Source: Polaromonas sp. | GTDB taxonomy: Bacteria > Pseudomonadota > Gammaproteobacteria > Burkholderiales > Burkholderiaceae_C | Length of the DNA: 64,000 nt | Assembly: GCF_012927455.1 (NCBI RefSeq) | Contig: NZ_JABBPE010000011.1 | Coordinates: 27,106-91,105 of the forward strand | Direction: 5' to 3' | Part shown: positions 1-9,777 of the stretch, piece by piece | Layout: each line of letters starts with the position of its first letter | How positions within the stretch are numbered: the first letter of the stretch is position 1 | Translations under genes and position numbers: made by a program | Notes under the pieces: model-generated | Database searches by the model: none | What the model saw: only the letters and a program-made list of their open reading frames with translations | What the model was told of the DNA's origin: nothing

Positions 1-102
1 GGGCTTGACCAGAAGCACGGCGCTCCAGGCCGCCTTGGCCGACAGACCGAGACATCCGGCCAGCAGCGCCGTTGTGGCTAACCTGCTGAATAGCAACGAC
101 AT
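1..102 (-). CDS. nosD: Start of NosD-like periplasmic protein (partial)
   Basis: Only the first 34 codons are in the window; the gene runs off the left edge. The ATG at 102 lies 10 bases after the nosR stop. The translation begins MSLLFSRLATTALLAG and continues with a hydrophobic stretch ending near AKAAW, which reads as a signal peptide. In nos clusters the gene after nosR or nosZ is usually nosD, a periplasmic repeat protein needed with NosFY to assemble the CuZ centre of N2O reductase. The identity is inferred from position and the signal peptide, because no NosD domain is visible yet. A GTG two codons upstream is an alternative start. Confidence 0.6.
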   Translation of the reverse strand, partial: MSLLFSRLATTALLAGCLGLSAKAAWSAVLLVKP

Positions 103-112
103 GTTCACGACG

Positions 113-2326
113 CTATGCTTTCCTGCTGGCCAGTTCGGCTGTTTTGTCGGACAGATTGCGACGCACGCTGTCAAGGGAAATAAAGTAACCCCCGGCATTA
201 ATGGGCGTCAGCGGCAGTCCTTGGTTTTCGCGTGATTTGCGCTCCTTGACCAGCGGTGGACAGGCATGGTCGTCGTAATACAAAACCATGCAATCGAGGC
301 ACGTCATGCATTCCATCGGGTCTATCTTGCCGGCCGCATCAATCGCATGGGAGCCGCATCCGGCTGCGCAGGCATGGCAGGTTTGGCATTCCGCCTTGCG
401 CTTGAGCCGGAACAATGGAAACTTTCCGGGAATGGCCAGACCGGCCCCCAAAGGGCAGATGTATTTGCAGTACGGGCGTTCGCTGAAAAACGACCAGCCG
501 AGAATGCCGCCGATAAAAACCCAAAACGGCCAGGTCCGGTTCCACACGCCGACAATGAACGTCGTCTTGAACGGCTCGATTTCAGCCAGCTTTTCGGCCG
601 TCTCCATTGAATAAAACGACACGCCGAGCAGGATGAAGAAGACGCCGTATTTAATCCATTTCAGTTTGTCATGCAGCGCTTTAGGCAGCAGGCGCTGAAA
701 TCGCTTCAGGCCCAGCCACTGACCGGCGCTGTGCATGAGTTGCTGCAGTGATCCGAACGGGCACAACCAACCGCAAAACACGCCACGCCCCCAAACCAGC
801 ACCGTGACAACGATGAATACCCAGAAAATAAAAATGAACGGGTCCGACAGGAACAACTCCCACTTCCACTGGTTTAGCATCGAATGAAACCAGGTCATCA
901 CCTGCGTGATGCTGGGCTGCGCCTTAAGGTAGAAGCCCAGGAAACCGACGCTGGCAATCCATAGTAGATGGTGCGGCACCGCTGTCCAGGGTTTGTGTTT
1001 GCGGGTGGACCGGCGCACCAGTTTGTCGCGCAGCGCATACAGCAAGGCAGTCGCGCCGAGGATCAGAACGAACAGGGTGATTTCAATTTTTTGATTTTTC
1101 CAGATTGATTTCCATGCCGCCTGAGGCCGGTCCACCTGTGGGCGCCCCCCTTCTAGGTAACGCGCAGGCAACCAGAATTCCTGGTCGAAATGCACGAAGG
1201 TCTTGCCGCCGGCGCTATTGGCCTTGTTGGCAAGCACTGTCAACTGCCACGGCCAGGCCGGATTAAAGTTGGGCGAGCGAATGATAAAAATCGCCGACTC
1301 TTTGAAACTCGGCACATCGGCCGGCTGCAAATGGTAAAGATTCAAGTAGTCGGTATCGCGAAAAGTGAAGGTCACAGGATCCTGGCGCACCTGTACGCGG
1401 TCAAAAATGCCACCACGCACATAACCCGAGCCTTTGAAGGTTTCCTGCCCATTACCAATGATAAAGATGGCGTGCTCATCAGGTTTCAAATCGTCCATCA
1501 GCCGCTTGTAGCCATGTTCGCCCAGCAAGCTGCGGCCGATTGACGGCGCATTGAGATAGCCGAAGTACAAGTCCATATAAGGACTGGACTGGTCCGCCAG
1601 GCCCATGTCAGACGCTCGCACCACCAGATGCTGCAAGCTGCCTTCTTTCAGCAAGGCTGCCCAGTCGAGCTCCTCCTTGACTGCGGTAAAGCGTGCTGGT
1701 GGCCGGGGTGTGCTTTTGATAAGACCAACCTGTCTACCGATTTCATAGGCGCTGCGTGAAATCACCTGGTTTTCGGCTATCGCAGTGACGGTCGCGCCGC
1801 TGATGGCATCCAGGCCGATGGCCTTTTCATCCTCCCGATCGCGGCCAATCACCAGCCTGGAAGCGGCAGTTTTTCCAATGTACTGGTCAATAAATTTAAG
1901 TAGCGCCGATTCGGGAATTCCGGCCAGCAAGATGGGCTCGGAATGCTTGAGAATGCGCACCCCGGTAATGACGCCGCTGGTGTCCATGCCGATCAACGTG
2001 ATGATCGGCTTGCCGGAATAAGCAGGAATATCCACCACGTCGGTCGAGAGAAAAACATAACCGACCAAACGAGTTTTCCCGCCTTCGATCGCATATGCAT
2101 CCACGTAACTGGGTGCGCCCTTGCGCTTGGAAAACTGCTGCGCAGCAGGCATGACGTCGCGGCAGGGCGCTGCCGCGCACAGGTCGGGCCCGTGCAGGGT
2201 TTGCTCGGACAACTCGGCGTCGTAAATGGCCGCGTCAGCGTGCGCTGCAAACAGCTGGCTGAACAGGATGGCCAATACGATCAACATGGGGCGCAACAAG
2301 CGCCCGTAGTGCACTAAATGTTCCAT
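113..2326 (-). CDS. nosR: NosR, membrane flavo-iron-sulfur protein of N2O respiration
   Basis: NosR supplies electrons for, and supports expression and maturation of, nitrous oxide reductase. The protein has an N-terminal signal/membrane segment and a periplasmic FMN-binding domain. The covalent-flavin motif DAISGATVTA puts the SGAT threonine near residue 179. A multi-pass membrane region follows, with the Cys motifs CGWLCP and CKYICP. The C-terminal cytoplasmic part is a ferredoxin-like Cys cluster (CQTCHACAAGC and CMTCLDCM). About 737 residues is normal for the family. I chose the ATG at 2326; a TTG six codons upstream (2344) is also open, and neither has a clear ribosome-binding site. It lies 99 bases after nosZ on the same strand, so the two are probably co-transcribed. 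Confidence 0.95.
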   Translation of the reverse strand: MEHLVHYGRLLRPMLIVLAILFSQLFAAHADAAIYDAELSEQTLHGPDLCAAAPCRDVMPAAQQFSKRKGAPSYVDAYAIEGGKTRLVGYVFLSTDVVDIPAYSGKPIITLIGMDTSGVITGVRILKHSEPILLAGIPESALLKFIDQYIGKTAASRLVIGRDREDEKAIGLDAISGATVTAIAENQVISRSAYEIGRQVGLIKSTPRPPARFTAVKEELDWAALLKEGSLQHLVVRASDMGLADQSSPYMDLYFGYLNAPSIGRSLLGEHGYKRLMDDLKPDEHAIFIIGNGQETFKGSGYVRGGIFDRVQVRQDPVTFTFRDTDYLNLYHLQPADVPSFKESAIFIIRSPNFNPAWPWQLTVLANKANSAGGKTFVHFDQEFWLPARYLEGGRPQVDRPQAAWKSIWKNQKIEITLFVLILGATALLYALRDKLVRRSTRKHKPWTAVPHHLLWIASVGFLGFYLKAQPSITQVMTWFHSMLNQWKWELFLSDPFIFIFWVFIVVTVLVWGRGVFCGWLCPFGSLQQLMHSAGQWLGLKRFQRLLPKALHDKLKWIKYGVFFILLGVSFYSMETAEKLAEIEPFKTTFIVGVWNRTWPFWVFIGGILGWSFFSERPYCKYICPLGAGLAIPGKFPLFRLKRKAECQTCHACAAGCGSHAIDAAGKIDPMECMTCLDCMVLYYDDHACPPLVKERKSRENQGLPLTPINAGGYFISLDSVRRNLSDKTAELASRKA

Positions 2327-2425
2327 ACGAAAACTACGGTCCAATTGCGTCAGTATCCGGCCCGACGATGTATTGAAGCCAAGCCAGTTGCGCGGTGCGC
2401 GCCCTGCTTGGCCTCCGGCGCGAAA

Positions 2426-4354
2426 TTACGCCTCAATCAGCAAGCGGCTGCGCATTTCGAGGTGCAGCGCATGGCAAAAGTGAGTGCAGTAAATCCAGTA
2501 AGCACCGACCCGGTCCGCCTTGAATGTCACCGACTTGGTTTCTTGCGGATTGACGATAAAGCAGATGTTGTAAGTCGGAACCGCACACCCATGGGTCAGG
2601 TCCTCGACCTTGTCATGGTTGGTCAGGGTGATCGTGACTTCGTCACCCTTTTTGACCTTGATGATCGGCATGCTGAAGGCGGGTGCCTGCGACATCAGGC
2701 GCACATGAACCTTGTTACCCTTGCGTTCAATACCGGCGTTCTCGGCCTTGACCGCATTCGGGAAGTCGTCCATGTTGTAGATCTGGCGTGTCTTGACGAC
2801 ATCACGGCGCACGATGATGCCGTCATGTGGCTCGGGATAAGCTGTGTGCTCGGCAATCGTCGCCATTTTTTCGCCACTGATGTTGATCAGCTGTTCGGTC
2901 TCCGGATGCAAAGGGCCGACCGGCAAGAAGCGGTCTTTGGAAAACTTGTTGCCCGAATTGAAGTACTTGCCGTCCGATTCCTTGGTTTCACCCATCGACG
3001 AATAACCGTGACCGGGCTGAAAATTCACGTCGATCCGGTCGAGCACTACTTTGGCCGCCTTGTCGCCTTTGAACTGGGCGATGGCCTGAGCGATGTTCCA
3101 TTTGACGACCTGGCTGTCAAGGAACAGGGAGGTGTAGGCGTTGCCCTTGCCATCAAAAGCGGTATGCAGCGGTCCCAAGCCAATTTCTGGCTGAGCCACC
3201 ACCACCTCTTTCAAGTCTTTCAACTCGCCAGCAAACCATTTCAACACCAGCGCCAGCTCAATCACGGAAGCGGTCGGCGACAGCTTGTCAGCGGTTACAA
3301 AATATTTTCCGTCCGGTGAGGCATTCACGCCATGCGGATTTTTTCCCAGTTGGACATAACAGGTGACGGCTGCTTTCGGGTCTGCATTGGCGGCTTTGCG
3401 GCCATCGACCACCGGCACCTTGGAGCTGCCTATGGTGGTGAATTTTCCATCCTTGACCATTTTCTCGATGCGCTCGATGTGAAAGAACGTGCAGGCATCG
3501 CGTTCGGCCGTCATCATGCCCGCCAGATCCATGGCATTTTCGGTGTTGTAGTTGGTTGAGCCCGCCAGCTTGCCGTCATACGAAGTGGCAACCAGTTCCA
3601 TGTTGCCATCGATCCGGCACTGCCAGCGCACTTCCATTGTCTCTGCGTCAACGCAGCTGAACAGGCAGCCCCACTTGCTCGGGTCCTCTAGATCACGCCC
3701 GTCGTTGGGCAGCGGCGTATGAAATTCCTGACCGCAAAACACGCGTGTGGTGTAGTTAATTTTTTCATCCACCGGATCTCGCTTGTCGGTAAAAATGCCG
3801 TGAAAACCCATCACGTTCGGCAACTCGGTAATCTTGTCGCATTCCATGGTGTCCATGCGAATGCGCGCCAAACGGGAATGGATCTTGTCGTTGGTGAACA
3901 ACCAGCGGCCGTCGTAGGTGCCATCCTTGTAGCTGCCATGCACATGGTGGGTGTCGCCGGTGGTGTACTTCAGGCTGCCATCGGGCTTGGTGCCCATGAT
4001 CGCCTTCGACTCATTCGTAATGCCCCAACCGACCATTGGATCAATGTTGAAGATGGGAATGCGGCGCAGCGTCCGGCCGGAAGGCACGCCCAGAATTCGG
4101 GCTTCGCCTGAGTGGCCGCCACTGGAAAAATGGTAGTAGTCATCAAGTTGCCCTGGCGCCACTTCACGCCCGAGCGCGGGCGCGCTCGCTGCCGCAGCGG
4201 CCGGCTTGGCAGCAATTTCGTCCTTGCAACCAGCCAGACCCAGTGACACGCCGGCGCCGGTTAATCCTAGCAAGGCACTTTTGCCGAGGAAGTTTCGGCG
4301 CCCGTTGGCTTTCAAGAGGTCTTCATCGAGCCGGTTTTTTTTCACTTCTGTCAT
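2426..4354 (-). CDS. nosZ: Nitrous-oxide reductase NosZ (Tat-exported, clade I type)
   Basis: This is the periplasmic multicopper enzyme that reduces N2O to N2, the last step of denitrification. The 642-residue protein starts with a twin-arginine signal (RRNFLGKSALLG). It carries the CuZ histidine motif DTHHVHG and ends with the CuA site: Cys623, Cys627, His631 and Met634 in CTHFCHALHLEM. The Tat signal is the mark of clade I NosZ, as opposed to Sec-exported clade II. nosR and nosD follow on the same strand. No nitrite or NO reductase gene lies in the window, so N2O reduction is all that can be claimed here. An NsrR-like palindrome lies about 295 bases upstream of the start. Confidence 0.98.
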   Translation of the reverse strand: MTEVKKNRLDEDLLKANGRRNFLGKSALLGLTGAGVSLGLAGCKDEIAAKPAAAAASAPALGREVAPGQLDDYYHFSSGGHSGEARILGVPSGRTLRRIPIFNIDPMVGWGITNESKAIMGTKPDGSLKYTTGDTHHVHGSYKDGTYDGRWLFTNDKIHSRLARIRMDTMECDKITELPNVMGFHGIFTDKRDPVDEKINYTTRVFCGQEFHTPLPNDGRDLEDPSKWGCLFSCVDAETMEVRWQCRIDGNMELVATSYDGKLAGSTNYNTENAMDLAGMMTAERDACTFFHIERIEKMVKDGKFTTIGSSKVPVVDGRKAANADPKAAVTCYVQLGKNPHGVNASPDGKYFVTADKLSPTASVIELALVLKWFAGELKDLKEVVVAQPEIGLGPLHTAFDGKGNAYTSLFLDSQVVKWNIAQAIAQFKGDKAAKVVLDRIDVNFQPGHGYSSMGETKESDGKYFNSGNKFSKDRFLPVGPLHPETEQLINISGEKMATIAEHTAYPEPHDGIIVRRDVVKTRQIYNMDDFPNAVKAENAGIERKGNKVHVRLMSQAPAFSMPIIKVKKGDEVTITLTNHDKVEDLTHGCAVPTYNICFIVNPQETKSVTFKADRVGAYWIYCTHFCHALHLEMRSRLLIEA

Positions 4355-4648
4355 CGGTTTTTCCTAACTTTAGTAACTGAAAATTTGCTCTGTCTGCAGC
4401 CATGCAGGGGCCGCGAATTGATGGTCTGGCCTTGTCGTGTTGTACCGCGCCGCGAAGGTAGATATGTTGTCATCTCATGCCGTCATGAAAACGATCAGCA
4501 TTGGTGCGTATCGCGAAGATCCAAAGTTTCCTATTGTCCGGCGGGTGCTTACCTTGCGTTCGTTCGATAGCGAACTTAGTATTGCTTTCTTACAAGTTCT
4601 GTCGGTTCGTGCGCGCGCTAAAAACATTTTTTTTAAAACAAATTATTT

Positions 4649-4665
4649 ATGCATTTGAAATGCAT
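4649..4665. promoter_or_regulatory. NsrR-like palindromic operator upstream of nosZ
   Basis: The sequence ATGCATTTGAAATGCAT is a perfect inverted repeat around a central G, and its right flank continues CTT. This agrees closely with the known NsrR (nitric-oxide-sensing repressor) operator, which has ATGCATTT and AAATGCAT arms separated by one base. It sits in the AT-rich region on the nosZ side of the intergenic stretch. Control of nosZ by NO through NsrR is an inference; no nsrR gene is in the window. Confidence 0.55.
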
Positions 4666-4848
4666 CTTATCACAGATGACATGTTCAACTGTTGGATTGC
4701 AAGCTGGCGACCATACGGTCCATCTACTTTTTCCGTTTCAGAAACTTTGTCTTGGCCCCTGTCTGGCGACGCCAAAATCGCCAAGTGGTTGCTGCGTCTA
4801 TGTACACGCTCAACTTTTTCATAGATGCAGTTGCATAACTATTTATGC

Positions 4849-4896
4849 CTGTAGCCCAGAAAAAACAAGCGCAAGCTGCTATCGAAGTAATAGCAA
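4849..4896 (-). repeat. Dispersed palindromic repeat, copy 1
   Basis: This copy has the family pattern in reverse orientation: a TAGCCC-type end, the AAGCGCAAGCTGC core and an AT-rich dyad (GCTAT ... ATAGC). It lies upstream of the peptide-binding protein gene, in a frame that happens to stay open. Confidence 0.75.
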
Positions 4897-5144
4897 GTTC
4901 GCCAGCTTTTAAAGTTTGGATTCCTGGCGGTCTGAACTGTATTGGCGCCGCGCGAGTGACTGATTTCCGCGAAATGTGCGCGCTCTCAGTCGCTCTGTTC
5001 GGCGATATTAAGGCCGGTGATGCTGGGTGTATAGTCGCGGCCAAACTAAAGCCAAGCGTGCTCGTTCCTAACCAGAGCAGGGTCACGGCACAAAACCTTG
5101 GGGGCCAAAAGCTCGCCAATTTTTTAACTATGAGTAAGGCAAGC

Positions 5145-6758
5145 ATGAACTCGAAATGCTCTTTGAAGGCGCTTAGCAGCGCCCTGTTGCTGGCATGCGC
5201 AGCGCTGGCCCATGCCGCAACGGTGCCTGCTGGCGTCAAGTTGCACGACAGCCAGGAATTGGTTCGCAACAATGGCTCGGAACCCGAAACGCTGGACCCC
5301 GCTTTGGCTTCCGGGGTACCGGCTAACAATGTCATCCGCGATCTTTTTGAAGGCCTGACGGCGACTGATGGCCACGGCAAGGTGGTCCCCGGTGTTGCCG
5401 AGAGCTGGAAGCAGAGCGACAAAAACACCTGGCTTTTCAAGCTGCGCAAGAACGCCAAATGGTCTAACGGCGACGCGGTGACCGCCGCAGATTTTGTTTA
5501 CGGCATTCGGCGGTTTGTTGATCCGGCCACGGCGTCAACGTATGCGGCCACTTACGGCATCTTCCTGCTCAACGCCAAGGAAATCACTGCGGGAAAAAAG
5601 CCCGGCAGCGAACTTGGCGTGAAGGCGATTGATCCGTACACGCTGGAAATCAAGACACCTTTTCCCGTCGGCTTTCTGCCCGATGTTCTCTCCAACCTGC
5701 AGGTCGGTCCGGTACACAAGGCGAGCGTTGAAAAATTCGGCAAGGACTGGACCAAGCCGGCCAATATCGTCGGCAATGGTGCTTTCATGCTGAAAGACTG
5801 GCAGGTCAACAGCAAAATCACGCTGGCCAAGAGCCCCACGTACTGGGACGCAAAAAATGTGCAGTTGAGCAAGATGACCTACCTGTCGGTAGAAGACGGC
5901 AACGCCGATGTCAAGCTGTACGAATCGGGCGAGAACGACTGGGTCTACCAGCTGCCGCCGGGCAGCTATGAAAAATACAAGGCGCAGTACCCAAAAGACA
6001 TTCGCAACACCGACATGTTGGGCCTGCGCTACTACTCGCTCAACAATGCAGACCCGGCGTTCAAAGACGTTCGCGTGCGCAAGGCGCTGTCGATGGTGAT
6101 TGACCGCGACATCCTGGCCAAGCGTGTGACGGCCGATGGGCAAACACCGGCTTACGGCGTGATTGTCAAGGGCACTTCAGGCGCCGATGTCACCGCGTAT
6201 GACTGGGCGACCTGGCCCATGGACAAACGCCTGGCCGAAGCGAAAAAGCTGATGGCGGCTGCCGGCGTTGCGCCCGGCACGAAATTCAAATTTGCCTACA
6301 ACACCAGCGACTACCACAAGAAGATGGCCATTTTTGCGGCCTCCGAATGGAAAACCAAGCTGGGCATTGATGTGCAACTGGAGGCACTGGAGTTCAAGGT
6401 GCTGATCAAGAAGCGCACCGACAAAGACTACCAGATCGCCCGCAACGGCTGGGTGGCCGACTACAACGATGCCACCACCTTTTTGACGCTGGTGCAGTGC
6501 GATTCGGACCAGAACAACCAGGGCAACTGCGACCGCAAGGCCGCCGCGCTGATCGATGAGGGCAACCAGTCCATGGACCCGGCCAAGCGTAAAACGCTGC
6601 TGACCCAGGCTGCCAAAATGATCATGGACGACTACCCCATGATTCCCTTGCTGCAGTACACCGTGCCGCGGCTGGTCAAGCCTTATGTCGGCGGTTACTC
6701 CAACACCAACGCGCTGGACCGCTACCGCGCCAAGGACATGTACATCATCAAGCACTGA
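5145..6758 (+). CDS. oppA: Peptide ABC transporter, periplasmic binding protein (OppA/DppA family)
   Basis: This is an extracytoplasmic solute-binding protein of family 5 (SBP_bac_5), predicted to bind oligo- or dipeptides for the permease encoded next. The mature part begins after a classical signal peptide (ALLLACAALAHA) and has the family start SEPETLDPAL. The chosen ATG at 5145 has AAGG a few bases upstream and gives 537 residues, the normal length. An ATG at 5130 lacks a ribosome-binding site, and the frame further upstream runs through a dispersed repeat. The first gene of a five-gene transporter set, it is separated from the permease genes by a hairpin terminator, as often seen where the binding protein is needed in excess. 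Substrate is not determined by sequence. Confidence 0.93.
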   Translation: MNSKCSLKALSSALLLACAALAHAATVPAGVKLHDSQELVRNNGSEPETLDPALASGVPANNVIRDLFEGLTATDGHGKVVPGVAESWKQSDKNTWLFKLRKNAKWSNGDAVTAADFVYGIRRFVDPATASTYAATYGIFLLNAKEITAGKKPGSELGVKAIDPYTLEIKTPFPVGFLPDVLSNLQVGPVHKASVEKFGKDWTKPANIVGNGAFMLKDWQVNSKITLAKSPTYWDAKNVQLSKMTYLSVEDGNADVKLYESGENDWVYQLPPGSYEKYKAQYPKDIRNTDMLGLRYYSLNNADPAFKDVRVRKALSMVIDRDILAKRVTADGQTPAYGVIVKGTSGADVTAYDWATWPMDKRLAEAKKLMAAAGVAPGTKFKFAYNTSDYHKKMAIFAASEWKTKLGIDVQLEALEFKVLIKKRTDKDYQIARNGWVADYNDATTFLTLVQCDSDQNNQGNCDRKAAALIDEGNQSMDPAKRKTLLTQAAKMIMDDYPMIPLLQYTVPRLVKPYVGGYSNTNALDRYRAKDMYIIKH

Positions 6759-6794
6759 TGGTGGGCGCCTGATTGGGTGTCATGAGAAAGTGAA

Positions 6795-6824
6795 ACAGGC
6801 GCTGCGTGGCGCCTGCATTTTTTT
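6795..6824 (+). terminator. Hairpin terminator between the binding-protein and permease genes
   Basis: A CAGGCGC / GCGCCTG stem (7 bp, 6-base loop) at 6796-6815 is followed by CATTTTTTT. It lies 37 bases after the oppA stop and about 76 bases before oppB, so it probably lets only part of the transcripts continue. Confidence 0.75.
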
Positions 6825-6900
6825 AATTCACCCCGACGAGGTGGGCGCCGTATCAATGATTCAACGTGTACGGCATTAGGTTCCTTCGGAGAAAAGTTTC

Positions 6901-7821
6901 ATGTGGTCCTACACCTTCAGGCGCATTCTCGCGACGATTCCGACGCTGCTCGCCGTTGTGACCGTTTGCTACCTGCTGCTGCATGCCACGCCGGGTGGGC
7001 CGTTTGACGCCGAGCGTAAGGTTTCTGCGGCAGTCCTGGCCAATCTGCAGGCCAAGTACCACCTTGATCAGCCGCTGTGGCAGCAATACCTGCATTACCT
7101 CAACAATTTGCTGCATGGCGACTTGGGCGCCTCGTTTCGCTACGCCGACTGGTCGGTCAATGAACTGGTCGCCAACGCGCTGCCGGTCTCAGCGGCGATA
7201 GGCGGCGGGGCGATTGTGATTGCGCTGTTTGTCGGGATTTTTCTCGGCACGATTGCCGCCTTGCGCCAGAACAGCGCGGTCGACTACTTGGTGATGCTGC
7301 TCGGCAACGCCGGCCATGCGTTCCCGTCGTTTGTTGTTGGACCGGTGCTAATTCTGGTGTTCGCAATCTGGCTCAGGCTGCTACCTGCCGGAGGCTGGGA
7401 TAATTTTTCGCCGCGCTTCATGGTCTTGCCCATGCTGCTGCTGGTGTTCATCAACGTCGCGACCATCGCCCGCGTCATGCGCGGCAGCCTGATTGAAGTG
7501 CTGCACAGCAACTTCATCCGTACTGCGCGCGCCAAGGGCCTGCCCATGCGCACCATCATCCTGCGCCACGCCCTCAAGCCCGCCTTGCTGCCGGTGGTGT
7601 CCGTCATTGGCCCGCTGGCCATTTCCTCCATCACTTCGGCCATCGTCACCGAGTCGGTGTTCTCGCTGCCGGGCTTGGGAAAACTGATTGTGAACGGAGC
7701 TGCCAACCGCGACTACACGCTGGTGCTCGGGCTGGTGGTGCTGGTGACGGTGATTGCGGTGCTGTTCAATCTGCTGGTCGATCTGGCTTACGCCGTGCTC
7801 GATCCGAAGATTCGCTATTGA
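6901..7821 (+). CDS. oppB: Peptide ABC transporter permease, OppB type
   Basis: This is one of the two inner-membrane subunits of a peptide importer. At 306 residues with about six membrane segments it has the usual OppB/DppB length. The N-terminal segment (LATIPTLLAVVTVCYLLLH) is typical. The cytoplasmic coupling loop, which contacts the ATPases, contains IRTARAKGLP (consensus EAA...G). The gene lies 12 bases ahead of oppC, so the two are co-transcribed. It is read from the ATG at 6901, with GGAG 11 bases upstream. Confidence 0.93.
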   Translation: MWSYTFRRILATIPTLLAVVTVCYLLLHATPGGPFDAERKVSAAVLANLQAKYHLDQPLWQQYLHYLNNLLHGDLGASFRYADWSVNELVANALPVSAAIGGGAIVIALFVGIFLGTIAALRQNSAVDYLVMLLGNAGHAFPSFVVGPVLILVFAIWLRLLPAGGWDNFSPRFMVLPMLLLVFINVATIARVMRGSLIEVLHSNFIRTARAKGLPMRTIILRHALKPALLPVVSVIGPLAISSITSAIVTESVFSLPGLGKLIVNGAANRDYTLVLGLVVLVTVIAVLFNLLVDLAYAVLDPKIRY

Positions 7822-7833
7822 GCGGGGGCTGAC

Positions 7834-8760
7834 ATGCTGTTGAAGAATAAAAACGATTCGCTGGTTGCCGCCTTGGGCGGTAGCCTGGGCCAGAGCCTGG
7901 AGGGAGCGGTGGTGGGACGCAGCCCGTGGGCCGATGCGCGCGGCCGCTTTGTGCGCAACAAGGCGGCCCTAATCAGCCTGTGCCTGCTGCTGCTGATCAC
8001 GCTAACCTGCATCGTCGGGCCTTGGCTGCTGCCTCACGCCTTTGACAGCGCTGACTGGGACGCCATGAGCCTGCCGCCCAGCCTGAAGAACTGGCACTTG
8101 TTTGGCACCGACGAGGCCGGCCGCGACTTGCTGGTGCGCAGTCTGGTGGGCGGCCGCATCTCTCTGATGGTTGGTTTTCTGGCGACCCTGTCTTCCGTCA
8201 CGCTGGGCATTGTCTGGGGTGCGACGGCCGGCTTCATGGGCGGCAAGGTCGATGCCTTCATGATGCGCGTGGTCGACATGATGTACGCCGTTCCGTATTT
8301 GCTGATTGCCATTTTGATGGTGACCATCCTGGGGCGCGAGTTTTACCTGGTGGTGCTCACCATCACGGTGTTCTCCTGGATGGACATGGCGCGGGTGGTG
8401 CGTGGCCAGACCCTGTCTCTGCGCTCCAAAGAATTCATCGAGGCGGCGCGCGCCCTGGGCGTGCCGACGCGCCGCATCATCTCGCGCCACATCGTTCCCA
8501 ACCTGCTTGGCGTGGTGGTGATCTACACCACGGTTACCGTTCCCGGCGTGATATTGACCGAGTCGGTGCTGTCCTTTCTGGGCCTGGGTATCCAGGAGCC
8601 CATGACGAGTTGGGGCGTGCTGATTCACGATGGCGCGGCGGTCATGGAAGTGTCGCCCTGGATGCTGCTGTTTCCGGCGGGCTTGTTGTCGGTGACGCTG
8701 TACTGCTTTAACTATATCGGCGACGGCCTGCGCGATGCGCTCGATCCCAAGGACCGTTGA
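7834..8760 (+). CDS. oppC: Peptide ABC transporter permease, OppC type
   Basis: This is the second membrane subunit of the importer, 308 residues. The long N-terminal cytoplasmic tail with RGRFVRNKAAL, followed by the first membrane helix, is the OppC/DppC arrangement (OppC_N plus BPD_transp_1). The motif GTDEAGRDLLVRSLVGG and the EAA loop EFIEAARALGVP are both present. It is packed 12 bases after oppB and 12 bases before oppD, in one transcription unit. Confidence 0.94.
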   Translation: MLLKNKNDSLVAALGGSLGQSLEGAVVGRSPWADARGRFVRNKAALISLCLLLLITLTCIVGPWLLPHAFDSADWDAMSLPPSLKNWHLFGTDEAGRDLLVRSLVGGRISLMVGFLATLSSVTLGIVWGATAGFMGGKVDAFMMRVVDMMYAVPYLLIAILMVTILGREFYLVVLTITVFSWMDMARVVRGQTLSLRSKEFIEAARALGVPTRRIISRHIVPNLLGVVVIYTTVTVPGVILTESVLSFLGLGIQEPMTSWGVLIHDGAAVMEVSPWMLLFPAGLLSVTLYCFNYIGDGLRDALDPKDR

Positions 8761-8772
8761 GGCAACCACATC

Positions 8773-9769
<997 letters not shown>

Positions 9770-9777
<8 letters not shown>

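Larger units (their letters stand above)
4355..5144. other. Intergenic control region between nosZ and the peptide-transporter genes
   Basis: About 790 bases without a convincing gene separate the divergent nosZ and oppA-type genes. The stretch 4610-4700 is AT-rich and holds a perfect 17-base palindrome at 4649-4665. A second dyad, GTTCG-ATAG-CGAAC, lies at 4562-4575. A copy of the dispersed palindromic repeat is at 4849-4896. The frame in front of the binding-protein gene is open back to 4845, but it passes through the repeat and precedes the signal peptide, so I treat it as non-coding. Confidence 0.6.

Noticed and set aside
4676..4692. FNR/DNR box close to the NsrR-like site (TTGAACATGTCA on the minus strand)
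   Set aside because: The half-site spacing is one base short and the second half does not fit TTGAT-N4-ATCAA.
4845..5144. N-terminal extension of the peptide-binding protein by about 100 residues
   Set aside because: It passes through a dispersed repeat, precedes a proper signal peptide and has no ribosome-binding site; the ATG at 5145 is better.
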